From: Halobacteroidaceae bacterium
Lineage (GTDB): Bacteria > Bacillota > Halanaerobiia > B1SED10-174
Reading direction: 5' to 3'
Assembly (NCBI GenBank): GCA_003551665.1
Contig: PUNE01000013.1
Coordinates: 115,932 to 179,931, forward strand
DNA length: 64,000 nucleotides
Notes under the pieces: model-generated
Seen by the model: only the letters and a program-made list of their open reading frames with translations
Database searches by the model: none
Told to the model about the DNA's origin: nothing
Shown here: piece by piece, positions 36,308-44,242 of the stretch
How the letters are laid out: each line of letters opens with the position of its first letter
Numbering within the stretch: the first letter of the stretch is position 1
Translations under genes and position numbers: made by a program

Positions 36308-36733
36308 TTAATGCTCTTCCCAGGTGCCGCGGGCAAGTTGCCTTAAATAACTGAGCAGAACCTTTTTTTCCCTGGGGCTTAAATCACTTTCTGCGCTTCC
36401 TTCTTCCAGGGATTCCAGTTTTTTCTGCCAGAAAACCAGTTCTTCCTTAATATCCTGCTTGGTAAAAACTTTCTGTTCCCGCCGGAGGTAACCTTTCACA
36501 GCTTTTTCCAGCAAACCAGCAATTTCCTCTTCCTTTTCTTTTGCCAGCTTGCTCAGCTTTTTCCCTTCTTCAGGAGATAAAATATAACTACTGCCATCAG
36601 CCAGGGTAATTCCCGGGGCATCATTTTCTGTTGAACTGGTTTCTTCTTCAAATTTAACTTTTTCCAGAAAACGATCCAGGGTTTCATCAAGAGCTTTCTC
36701 CAGGCGTGAGGTTTTCTGGTTTTTCTTTACCAT
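36308..36733 (-). CDS. Uncharacterised partner gene of ParA
   Basis: No family recognised. The 141-residue protein is strongly charged and predicted mostly helical. It overlaps the parA stop by 7 bases, the position where parB would normally be, but it shows no ParB nuclease or helix-turn-helix motif. By position it could be an adaptor that links the ParA ATPase to a cargo. Confidence 0.7.
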   Translation of the reverse strand: MVKKNQKTSRLEKALDETLDRFLEKVKFEEETSSTENDAPGITLADGSSYILSPEEGKKLSKLAKEKEEEIAGLLEKAVKGYLRREQKVFTKQDIKEELVFWQKKLESLEEGSAESDLSPREKKVLLSYLRQLARGTWEEH

Positions 36734-37473
36734 TTTTTCAGCACCTCCTCTGCCAGTTCCAGGTAAGCTTTATAACCCCGGGCCCGGGGGTCGAAAAAAT
36801 TTATTGGTTCCCCTACAACCTGGGCTTCCCCCAGGTGGACATTGCGGGGAATAAAAGATTCCAGGATTAATGGAGCATAGGCTTCTCGCAAAACCCGATC
36901 AACCATTTGGTGCAGACGGGTGTTGGGCTGGGCTTCATTGTAAAACAACCCCAAAACTTTCAACTCGGGGTTGATATTCCTCAACCGCAGCCGAACAATG
37001 GTCAAAAAAAGCTGTTCCAGCCCCGTTATTGAAAAGTGCCCGGCCTTCACGGGGACAAGAACTCTCTCTACAGCTGCAAAAACATTTAAAGTTAGTCTCC
37101 CCAGAGATGGAGGGCAATCAATTACAACAAAATCAAAATCTTTTCCCACCTGCTGGAGCCGATCTTTAAGGGTGTCAATCGGAAGGGAATCGGCCTCCAA
37201 TCCTGCCAGCCCTACATGAGCCGGGAGAAGAGAAAGCTTCCCAAAGCCTGCTTTTTGGACCGCCTGTTCGACTGAGCAATTTCCTTCCAAAACATCCGCA
37301 GTGGTCCATTCTACGTCTTTGTTAAAAAACCCCACTCCTGAAGTGGAGTTTCCCTGGGGGTCCATATCAATAAGGAGAACCTTGCTTCTGCCTGCCCAAA
37401 GAGAGGCAAGGTTGATTGCTGCAGTTGTTTTGCCTACGCCTCCCTTTTGATTGGCAAGAGCAATTGATTTCAT
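36727..37473 (-). CDS. ParA/Soj family ATPase
   Basis: DNA-partitioning type ATPase of 248 residues with the deviant Walker A motif KGGVGKTTAAIN at residues 10-21, the DPQGNSTSG segment and DCPPSLG. Closest in pattern to Soj/ParA. It is not next to parB, rsmG or gidA and I found no parS-like palindrome, so it is probably not the chromosomal origin Soj; it may position a protein complex or chemoreceptor array. Operates with the overlapping downstream gene. Confidence 0.88.
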   Translation of the reverse strand: MKSIALANQKGGVGKTTAAINLASLWAGRSKVLLIDMDPQGNSTSGVGFFNKDVEWTTADVLEGNCSVEQAVQKAGFGKLSLLPAHVGLAGLEADSLPIDTLKDRLQQVGKDFDFVVIDCPPSLGRLTLNVFAAVERVLVPVKAGHFSITGLEQLFLTIVRLRLRNINPELKVLGLFYNEAQPNTRLHQMVDRVLREAYAPLILESFIPRNVHLGEAQVVGEPINFFDPRARGYKAYLELAEEVLKKW

Positions 37474-37554
37474 AGGTGTAAGCCTCCCTGATTAAGAAAA
37501 CAATATATATTCTTTCTCCAAAATCAGGACTTTTCCTTTTGTGGTTTGCAAATT

Positions 37555-37582
37555 AAAAAGGGCGCCCGAGGCGCCCTTTTTA
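37555..37582 (-). terminator. Intrinsic terminator after the permease gene
   Basis: Stem GGGCGCC/GGCGCCC (37560-37566 with 37570-37576, loop CGA) with T5 on the minus strand; it also has T5 on the plus side. Confidence 0.9.
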
Positions 37583-39088
37583 TCAGTCTTTTGTGCCTGC
37601 TTTTTCAACTTCCGGGATCTCTTCTTTTCCAAAGTATTGATACATGAAAAACATTCCAACACTCAGGATCAGATACCCAATTGCAAATTCACTCCCGAAA
37701 TTTAAGCCCAATTCAGGAGCGTGCATAATCCCAATTCCCGTAAGGATAAAACCGGCAAGGGCAACCGCTGTGGCCCGCAACCAGTCTCTATCAATGGCAA
37801 ATACAGCAAAGGCACCCCATATCAGGGCCGTAAACATTGCACCCTGTCCCAGGGCTTCTACCGCAGGATATTCTGCCATAAAGGCTTCAGGGTCTAGCCC
37901 ACGGAAATTAGTCATCAGATAATTGGCCAGATATGGGAACATGGCAAGAGCTACTGCCGGAGAATGACGTTCGGGGCTGGTTACAAAGGCTTTACCAACC
38001 ATAATAATACCTACGTAAACAAGGATAGGTGCAATTACAGGTCCAGGAATTATTTCTGCAATTACCGCAATTATACCAAAGATTGCAAACAACAAGAAAG
38101 CCGCACCGTTCAGGACACTGTAACCCCGGCCAGCTCTCATTTCTTTGGCCCCGGTGGAAGCAATATAAACGGTTGTGGGGAAAACACCGCCAAACAGTGC
38201 TCCGATTATGGTTCCAACTCCATCAACAATCTGACATTCCCTGACGCTATAATCATCTCCCAGTCCTGCCACTGCCTCGACATTGTTCATGGTTTCAATA
38301 AAGTTATAGAGAGAAATGGGTATAACTGCAGCAAGAACTCCTACCCCAATCATTTCTCCAAACCCAATAAAACCGGCCAGTGTAGGCAGGGGAAAATAAA
38401 AGCCGAAATGGGTAAACCCTTCCGAAATAGCGCCCGGATCGGCCCGGCCTAAAATATAGGCCAGGATTGTTCCAATGACAATTGCTAAAAGGGATGCGGG
38501 TAATTTAAAAGGCATAGCATGACGACCAACCAGTCCAATTACAATAATTGCCAGAACGATGGCACCCACAATTGGCATTTCAAAAGTCTGGAAGAAGAGT
38601 TCTCCACCAATAAAAGTTATTGCAACACCAGCAAGGGCACCAACCATTGCCGCTCGGGGAAGGTTGTTCCTAACCCAGGGGCCAATTATACTACCCAAAA
38701 CCTCAATTATTCCCCCGAGCAAACAGGCAGCAACACCAATCTGCCAGGCACGCTCATGATCCCCATCAGTTGCCGCCAGAGCAGCTCCCAGAACAGCGAA
38801 AAGGAAAATAAACATAGGAGGAGTGCTAATTCCGTAAGATAAAGCAGTTACATCAGACCTACCCTCTTTTTGGGCCAGCCTTTTGGCCATGTAAGCATAA
38901 TAAATATTACCAAAAAGGACTGCAATTGCCGCCCCCGGAATCACCCGCCCAAAAATTATGGACGTGGGGAAACCCTGGCCCAGCATAACCGTGGCTATAA
39001 TGAAGAAGTTTGCCAGGTTATTTTGAAAAAGGGCAAAAAAACCATCAACATCTTCTCTCTTAAACCATGGATAAGTAATATTTCCCAT
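37583..39088 (-). CDS. NCS2-type nucleobase permease
   Basis: Membrane transporter of 501 residues with 12 or more hydrophobic segments. The N-terminal WFKREDVDGFFALFQNNLANF and the TM-rich body with GEMIGVGVLAAVIPISLYNFIETMNNVEAV resemble the xanthine/uracil (NCS2, AzgA-like) superfamily; purines are the likely substrates. ATG at 39088 has GGAGGT six bases upstream. Monocistronic between two strong terminators. I saw no purine riboswitch in the 100-base leader. Confidence 0.8.
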   Translation of the reverse strand: MGNITYPWFKREDVDGFFALFQNNLANFFIIATVMLGQGFPTSIIFGRVIPGAAIAVLFGNIYYAYMAKRLAQKEGRSDVTALSYGISTPPMFIFLFAVLGAALAATDGDHERAWQIGVAACLLGGIIEVLGSIIGPWVRNNLPRAAMVGALAGVAITFIGGELFFQTFEMPIVGAIVLAIIVIGLVGRHAMPFKLPASLLAIVIGTILAYILGRADPGAISEGFTHFGFYFPLPTLAGFIGFGEMIGVGVLAAVIPISLYNFIETMNNVEAVAGLGDDYSVRECQIVDGVGTIIGALFGGVFPTTVYIASTGAKEMRAGRGYSVLNGAAFLLFAIFGIIAVIAEIIPGPVIAPILVYVGIIMVGKAFVTSPERHSPAVALAMFPYLANYLMTNFRGLDPEAFMAEYPAVEALGQGAMFTALIWGAFAVFAIDRDWLRATAVALAGFILTGIGIMHAPELGLNFGSEFAIGYLILSVGMFFMYQYFGKEEIPEVEKAGTKD

Positions 39089-39158
39089 CTGCAACCTCCT
39101 TTTCTATAATTATTCCTTTCCTATAAGAATTTAACCAAACAAAAAAAAAGTCCTTCAT

Positions 39159-39190
39159 AAAAAAAAGGCCCTCAAAATCAAGGGCCTCTT
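39159..39190 (-). terminator. Intrinsic terminator after the copper-amine-oxidase-N-like gene
   Basis: Minus-strand GAGGCCCT/AGGGCCTT stem with a short T/A-rich loop followed by eight T residues; begins a few bases after the stop at 39195. Confidence 0.92.
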
Positions 39191-39194
39191 TTAA

Positions 39195-39689
39195 CTACTC
39201 TGTATTTATCTTTAGCTGTTTTGCATCTCTATTCCATTCAACCTCTACCTGATAACCCAGAGCAATTAATTCAGGCATAACAAGGGTCCTATCCCCTTCA
39301 AGAATGGGATGATGGTCTATATTCCAGTGTCCTTTGGAACCAAAAGCGACGTTATTTTCAAGCTGAACAATTATTCTAATATCCTTATCCTTGTCAACCA
39401 TTGCAACGGTACGGGGATCTTCAAACCAGTGAACTTCAGCTCCCAGGGCGGAAAAAACTGCTCTTAGAGGAATAAGTAAGCGGCCATCCCTGATAACAGG
39501 ATCAACATCAGTCTGAACCTGCACTCCATTTACAATAATCTCTATTTCACTTAAATCCTGGCTGGAAAACCCCGTTACATTAATTGGAAACTGGACATCT
39601 ATCTTGGGTGCAGAAAAAATTGTTCCTCCTACCAAAAAGGTAATCATTACTGTAATCATTAAAATGGGAATTGTTCTTTTTAAACCCAC
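39195..39689 (-). CDS. Exported copper amine oxidase N-terminal domain-like protein
   Basis: A 164-residue secreted protein: signal peptide (ILMITVMITFLVGGTIFSA), then a domain with IIVNGVQVQTDVDPVIRDG and LLIPLRAVFSALGAEVHW, the hallmark of the copper amine oxidase N-like (SLH-associated) domain of Bacillota exported proteins. No metal site or enzyme domain is present. The GTG start has AAAGGGGG upstream. The leader is about 155 bases and its promoter contains a dyad (39862-39877). Confidence 0.85.
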   Translation of the reverse strand: MGLKRTIPILMITVMITFLVGGTIFSAPKIDVQFPINVTGFSSQDLSEIEIIVNGVQVQTDVDPVIRDGRLLIPLRAVFSALGAEVHWFEDPRTVAMVDKDKDIRIIVQLENNVAFGSKGHWNIDHHPILEGDRTLVMPELIALGYQVEVEWNRDAKQLKINTE

Positions 39690-40022
39690 TTTTACAAACC
39701 CCCTTTCATAAAAGTTAAACTCAATTTTTTTTCTGTCTGCCTTTTATTCAAGCAAAAAAACCCGTTACTTAAAAGCTGAAAACACCTCCAAAAGCCCCAG
39801 GTTGGATTGAACAATTTCCTTTATTTTTCAAAAATTGGATGTGATGGTTAGTTCATTATAACACGCGAACAGGCGTGCTGCAAGAGGTAAGGCAAACAGT
39901 TTCCCAAAATTTTTTAACATAGATTTTTTTTGGAAAAACCGGTAATTCTTTTCCCAAAACACATCGGGTTTTCCCAAAAAACTCCCGGAAACCAAAAATA
40001 AATGACTGTTACTCTTTGCAGG
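39690..40022. other. 333-base intergenic region
   Basis: Holds the promoter of the gene at 39689 and, further right, three direct copies of TTCCCAAAA at 39901-39909, 39951-39959 and 39971-39979, plus a variant GGTTTTTCCAAAA on the opposite strand at 39938-39926. No coding potential seen. The end of the MmgE/PrpD operon at 40023 has no clear terminator. Confidence 0.6.
39855..39883 (-). promoter_or_regulatory. Promoter with operator-like dyad in the spacer
   Basis: Minus strand TTGCAG (39883-39878), 17-base spacer, TATAAT (39860-39855). The dyad CACGC-N6-GCGTG (39877-39862) nearly fills the spacer, a place where a repressor or activator would touch both hexamers. Serves the gene starting at 39689. 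Confidence 0.65.
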
Positions 40023-41444
40023 TTATTTAACAAATTCTCCCCAGTCATTTGCTTTTTCTCCCAGCATGGCCTGCTGCCATACTTTTAGCAGTGAACCCGT
40101 TTCCTTCCAGTTTTCCAGTTGAGAAATTCTCTGGATATTTTTTTTATAAGAAGGCCAGTCAGTAAGGGATAAAAGTATTTCTGCCTTTTTTCCCAATTCC
40201 TCTTTTCCGACAGGGTTTTTGGCATCTCCTTTTGGTGCTTTTATTCCTTTGGAAAAAGTTTTCCCGGATTTGTGTTTTACATAAACCTCAGCTGGAAAAA
40301 ATTCGGGGCGAAGTTCATTCATTTTTTTGTCGATTTTATAGGAAATTTTGGGGAGAATCTTCCTGACTTTTTTGTCAGTAAGAGCCTCCTGGGAAAATTC
40401 TTCAAGGAAGGCCCGCCCCCTGCAAAGCGAAACTCCCACACCCCAGTAAATACTGAACTGACATTCTTCAGGTGTTTGGGGGTTTTTTTTCTTTTCTTGG
40501 GGCTCGGCAACTAAGAAAATATCCTCATCAGGAATTACTATTTCCACTTCTTCAATTTCTTCAGGAGAAAAAGGCTCCTTATTTTCAGATATAATTTCTA
40601 AAGCAGCAGTAATCGAGGCATGAATAGCCCTGCAACAACCAAAAAGTTTGAAGGACATTCTTTCCACCTCAAAAATTTCATGGATATCACTAAGGGCTTT
40701 TTCCCAATCGGGGTTTTCAGTATGAGCATCCATAAAATTATACTTCCCAGAAAGAACCCCTTTTGGACCCGGAAAGCCATTGCTGGCAAGGAATGCGGAA
40801 TGCACTCCTGCATTTGCAGCCCAACCGGGATGAAGTTTCTTAGTCCACCCGCCTCCCTGCAGGTAAGTCATTAAACCGGAGGCCTTTGAGGCTGCAATTC
40901 CAAGGGCAAGATCAATTTCTTCCCGGCTCAGATCTAATAAGTAGGAGATTCCACATGCTGCCCCAATGGCTCCATAAACTCCAGTGGGGTGAAACCCTCT
41001 AGCGTATGGGTCTCTCCCCCGAGCAGCAGCCCCAGTCCGGCAGGCAACTTCATAACCAACAATAATGCTTTCCAGTATTTTTTTCCCTGTAAAATTTCTC
41101 CCCTTGAGTCCAAATGCGGCAGCAAGGACCCCTCCCATAACCGGGCCAGCAGCGTGAACACTTGAAAGAGAGTGGGTATCGTCAATCTCAAGAGTATGAA
41201 TGGCGGCCCCTCCCAATATAGCCATCTCAGGAGTTGATATTTCATCACTTTCATTTCTTCCATATAAATTCTTTAATGCTTTTCTTAAAGTTTCAATTTC
41301 CTTCTGGCAGGAGCCCAGCAGACCACAGGCCAAACCATCTAAAAAAGCTTTTTTCCCGGCTGAAAAAGCAGGGTGAGAAATAGGCATTCTCCTTACCATA
41401 TCAATCTTATCAAGGATTATTTCATTTGTTCCTTTTTCTTTCAT
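40023..41444 (-). CDS. MmgE/PrpD family protein
   Basis: A 473-residue member of the MmgE/PrpD family. The family includes 2-methylcitrate dehydratase, cis-aconitate decarboxylase, an iminodisuccinate epimerase and YxeQ of succinylcysteine breakdown. Seen here: THSLSSVHAAGPVMGG, GFHPTGVYGAIGAACG, KLHPGWAANAGVHSA and CCRAIHASITAA. It overlaps the fumarase-superfamily lyase by 4 bases (ATGA), so the two enzymes are coupled and probably act in sequence. No methylcitrate synthase or lyase is nearby, so a PrpD role is unlikely. I infer an epimerase of a succinyl-type stereocentre, or a dehydratase. Confidence 0.85.
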   Translation of the reverse strand: MKEKGTNEIILDKIDMVRRMPISHPAFSAGKKAFLDGLACGLLGSCQKEIETLRKALKNLYGRNESDEISTPEMAILGGAAIHTLEIDDTHSLSSVHAAGPVMGGVLAAAFGLKGRNFTGKKILESIIVGYEVACRTGAAARGRDPYARGFHPTGVYGAIGAACGISYLLDLSREEIDLALGIAASKASGLMTYLQGGGWTKKLHPGWAANAGVHSAFLASNGFPGPKGVLSGKYNFMDAHTENPDWEKALSDIHEIFEVERMSFKLFGCCRAIHASITAALEIISENKEPFSPEEIEEVEIVIPDEDIFLVAEPQEKKKNPQTPEECQFSIYWGVGVSLCRGRAFLEEFSQEALTDKKVRKILPKISYKIDKKMNELRPEFFPAEVYVKHKSGKTFSKGIKAPKGDAKNPVGKEELGKKAEILLSLTDWPSYKKNIQRISQLENWKETGSLLKVWQQAMLGEKANDWGEFVK

Positions 41445-42814
41445 GTTTTATCTACTTTTTCCTTTAGTAAATTAACCACTTTTTCCACCTGATCAATTGC
41501 TGTTCCAAGATAGTTTTGGGGATCCATAATTTCCTGAAGCTCTTCTTCACCCAAGTATTTTTTTACCCGGGGATCCTCAGTTAATGCTCTTTCAAAAGGA
41601 ACCTTTTCTTCATATGCTTTCATTGAGCATTCATAAACGATATGGTGGGCTTCTTCTTTTCTCCCCGTTTGGGAAGCCAGGGCAAACATTACCGCTTCAG
41701 ACATAATAAATCCCCCCGCAGCTTTAATATTCCTTTCCATGGCTTCCTGGTTAACCTGGAGATTAGCTATGTTTTCTGCTAAAAACGAAACCATTTTTCC
41801 GAGGACAATAAAACTTTCTCCAATCAAAAGATGCTCTGGAGCATTTCGACTTGCATCCCTTTCGTTTTCCTGGAGCACTCTGCTCATTCCATTGGCATTA
41901 CCCTGAATAACATAAGCCATTCCCAGAACGGTTTCACTAACCTCTGGATTTCGCTTATGAGGCATGGTGCTGCTGCTCACCTGTTCTCCAGTTTTAAAGG
42001 CTTCTTCAACTTCAGCAAATTCTGCCCTATGTAATACAAAAATTTCTTTGGAAATCCTGGCAAGGGTTGTAGCAATGTGGGATAAAAAGTTTACTAATTC
42101 TATATATCTCTCCTGAGAAGGCTGAATGTTAACAGGAGAAACCCTTAACCCTAAAATATCCATTACCTGTTCTTCTATTTCTTGTCCCCTACCTTGAAAG
42201 GAGGCCTGAGTCCCAACTGCTCCTTTCAGGCTTCCAACTAGAATTCTAGGTTTTATCTGGCCTAAGCGAATGCGGTGTTCTCTAATTTGATAACCCCACT
42301 CGGCCACCTTGTAACCAAAGGTGATTGGAAGAGCAGGTTGTCCATGAGTTCTACCACACATCAAGGTATTTTTGTTTTTTTGCATTAAATCCAGCAGAGA
42401 AATTTCCAGTTGTTTTAAATAATCGTCTAAAAGTTTTATTGCCCTTTTCAGAAGAATTGCCATCCCGGAAATATGGATATCCTGGGAGGTTGCTCCAAAA
42501 TGGATCCATTGCCTGGTTTCTCCTGCACATACATTCCCCAGGGCTCTCACAAGAGAAACAATATCATTGCCGGTTTTTTCAAAATGAACAGCTATGTTGT
42601 CCAGGCCAACTTTTTCAATTTTGGCATTTTCAGCAATGTCTTCGGCAGCTTCAGTGGGAATCATTTTTAATTTTGACTGAACTTTTGCTAAATAATTTTC
42701 CACATCAAGTCTTGCTTGTTGAACATTTTCTTCAGAAAAAATTTCTGCCATTTTGGGGTCACCAAAAGTTTTTCCATAAACAACACTGTCCAGGGGATGT
42801 TTTGCTTTTTGCAA
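41441..42814 (-). CDS. Fumarase/aspartase-superfamily lyase (adenylosuccinate lyase-like)
   Basis: Lyase of 457 residues that would cleave a C-N, C-S or C-O bond to release fumarate. It carries FGATSQDIH, the catalytic-loop signature SSSTMPHKRNP near residue 280, and GRTHGQPALPITFG near residue 155. It looks like the adenylosuccinate lyase/carboxymuconate cycloisomerase branch, but the operon has no purine genes, so it is probably a dedicated catabolic enzyme. A TTG start at 42814 fits the GAGGTG site; a GTG at 42823 is the alternative. Likely products: fumarate and an amino acid. Confidence 0.87.
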   Translation of the reverse strand: MQKAKHPLDSVVYGKTFGDPKMAEIFSEENVQQARLDVENYLAKVQSKLKMIPTEAAEDIAENAKIEKVGLDNIAVHFEKTGNDIVSLVRALGNVCAGETRQWIHFGATSQDIHISGMAILLKRAIKLLDDYLKQLEISLLDLMQKNKNTLMCGRTHGQPALPITFGYKVAEWGYQIREHRIRLGQIKPRILVGSLKGAVGTQASFQGRGQEIEEQVMDILGLRVSPVNIQPSQERYIELVNFLSHIATTLARISKEIFVLHRAEFAEVEEAFKTGEQVSSSTMPHKRNPEVSETVLGMAYVIQGNANGMSRVLQENERDASRNAPEHLLIGESFIVLGKMVSFLAENIANLQVNQEAMERNIKAAGGFIMSEAVMFALASQTGRKEEAHHIVYECSMKAYEEKVPFERALTEDPRVKKYLGEEELQEIMDPQNYLGTAIDQVEKVVNLLKEKVDKT

Positions 42815-42843
42815 GATCGGCACCTCTTTCTTAGATTTTTAAG

Positions 42844-44121
42844 CTATTTATTCAACAATTGAATAATGGTCTTGTCCATGTTTATCATTCCCTCGGTGCT
42901 TAGTTGACTCAGGTTTTCAATGGTTTCTTCAAGAGATTCTGCAATAAAGCCATTTCCGGCTGGGACACTCAAATTTTCACAGGCAAGCAAGGCACTGTAC
43001 CAGGCGGTAATTGCACTGGAACAAAGCTTTAATGCGCAACCCACCTTTCCCCCATCACAAACCATACCCGCCAGGCTGGAAACCACATTTTTGACTGCCA
43101 TTTCAATTGCCTTAAAGCCTCCCCCAAGTAAAAAGGTTAATCCTGCTGCTGCACCAGCACCTGAGGCAACTGCACAACCGCAGCTTGGAGAAAGGCGACC
43201 TGTAAAGGTTTTAATGTAAATTGTAACCAAATGGCTTAAAGCAAGTCCACGAATCAAATCTTCTTTTGATTTTTTTAACTCTTCTCCCACCAGGGCCAGG
43301 GGAATTATCGCGACCAAACCATGGTTCCCGCTTCCGGCACTTGTCATTACAGGAAGAGGTATGCCTGTCATCCTGGCATCACTTGCCGCAGCAGTATAAC
43401 CCGCGATCCTATTGGTTAAATCCTTATTAACCAAACCTTTCCTTTCCATCAGTTTCCAGGCTCTACCCACCTTTAATCCTTCTTCCATATCCCAGCCTCT
43501 TTTTGCTATTTTCATATTTAGATCAATACCTTCAAGTAAAAATTCAGCATCTTCGGATGGTAAGGCCTGGGCAGCCTTTATTATTTCCCCAAAGGGGTAT
43601 TTTGATAGGTCCAGTTTTTTCTTTTCTTTACCTTTCAGGTTGTTTCTTTTATCCAGAATTATTTCTTTATTCTTTTGCAAAAAAGAAATGTTGGTATGGG
43701 TTTCCTGGAGAATTGATTTCCCCTTATCTTTCTCAGTCTCCAGCAATGCTTCAATGTAAACAGGTGGAGCCTGAAAATCTATTTCAATTTCCAGGGGGAT
43801 TTCCGCTTTTAAATCCCTTGCTTTTAATAACTCCTTTTGAGAAAGATTGGAAAGAATAGATAAGTCCAGATTGGGGTTTTCAATTGCCAGTCCTAGAAAA
43901 ATTGCCAGATCTACACCGCTGTCTTGAACTCCAGGAATTCCAACGGCTTTTGCATTTTTAAATACATTTGCACTGAGGATTACCCGGATTCTTTTAGGAG
44001 TACTCTGTTCCAACAGTTTATGACAACAGGCAACCGCCAGGGCAATGGCAACTGGTTCTGTGCAGCCAGTTGCTGGTATTACCTCATCTTTTAGAAGATC
44101 AATAATTTCCTCGGAGACCAT
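42844..44121 (-). CDS. CyuA-family Fe-S L-cysteine desulfidase / serine dehydratase-like enzyme
   Basis: A 425-residue protein of the UPF0597/CyuA family, Fe-S enzymes that deaminate cysteine (to pyruvate, ammonia and sulfide) or serine. Candidate cluster ligands are in PATGCTEPVAIAL near residue 21, SPSCGCAVASGAG and VCDGGKVGCALKL. ATG at 44121 has GGAGGT upstream. Its place between the sigma-54 regulator and the lyase suggests that it degrades the amino acid freed by the lyase. Whether cysteine or serine is preferred cannot be told. Confidence 0.87.
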   Translation of the reverse strand: MVSEEIIDLLKDEVIPATGCTEPVAIALAVACCHKLLEQSTPKRIRVILSANVFKNAKAVGIPGVQDSGVDLAIFLGLAIENPNLDLSILSNLSQKELLKARDLKAEIPLEIEIDFQAPPVYIEALLETEKDKGKSILQETHTNISFLQKNKEIILDKRNNLKGKEKKKLDLSKYPFGEIIKAAQALPSEDAEFLLEGIDLNMKIAKRGWDMEEGLKVGRAWKLMERKGLVNKDLTNRIAGYTAAASDARMTGIPLPVMTSAGSGNHGLVAIIPLALVGEELKKSKEDLIRGLALSHLVTIYIKTFTGRLSPSCGCAVASGAGAAAGLTFLLGGGFKAIEMAVKNVVSSLAGMVCDGGKVGCALKLCSSAITAWYSALLACENLSVPAGNGFIAESLEETIENLSQLSTEGMINMDKTIIQLLNK

Positions 44122-44242
44122 ATAAAAACCTCCATTTCTACATAATAAATTGGAGTCTGGGTGGATCTTCATATTAAAAAATTCTCGGGACTTCTAACCA
44201 AAAAAGACAGGATTTACTCCAGAGGGAAAACCAAAAACCCTT

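Noticed and set aside
36251..37582. Replication origin or parS site near the ParA gene
   Set aside because: No parS palindrome, DnaA boxes, dnaA/gidA/rsmG or parB genes in the area.
39835..39862. Plus-strand promoter TTGGAT-16-TATAAC suggesting a small RNA in the 39.9 kb region
   Set aside because: The same AT block is better explained as the minus-strand -10 TATAAT of the gene at 39689; no plus-strand terminator at a sensible distance.
40023..41444. Calling the MmgE/PrpD protein 2-methylcitrate dehydratase
   Set aside because: No methylcitrate synthase or methylisocitrate lyase nearby, and it is coupled to a fumarase-superfamily lyase.
41441..42814. Naming the lyase purB
   Set aside because: It is in a catabolic sigma-54 operon without purine genes; the signature is shared across the superfamily.
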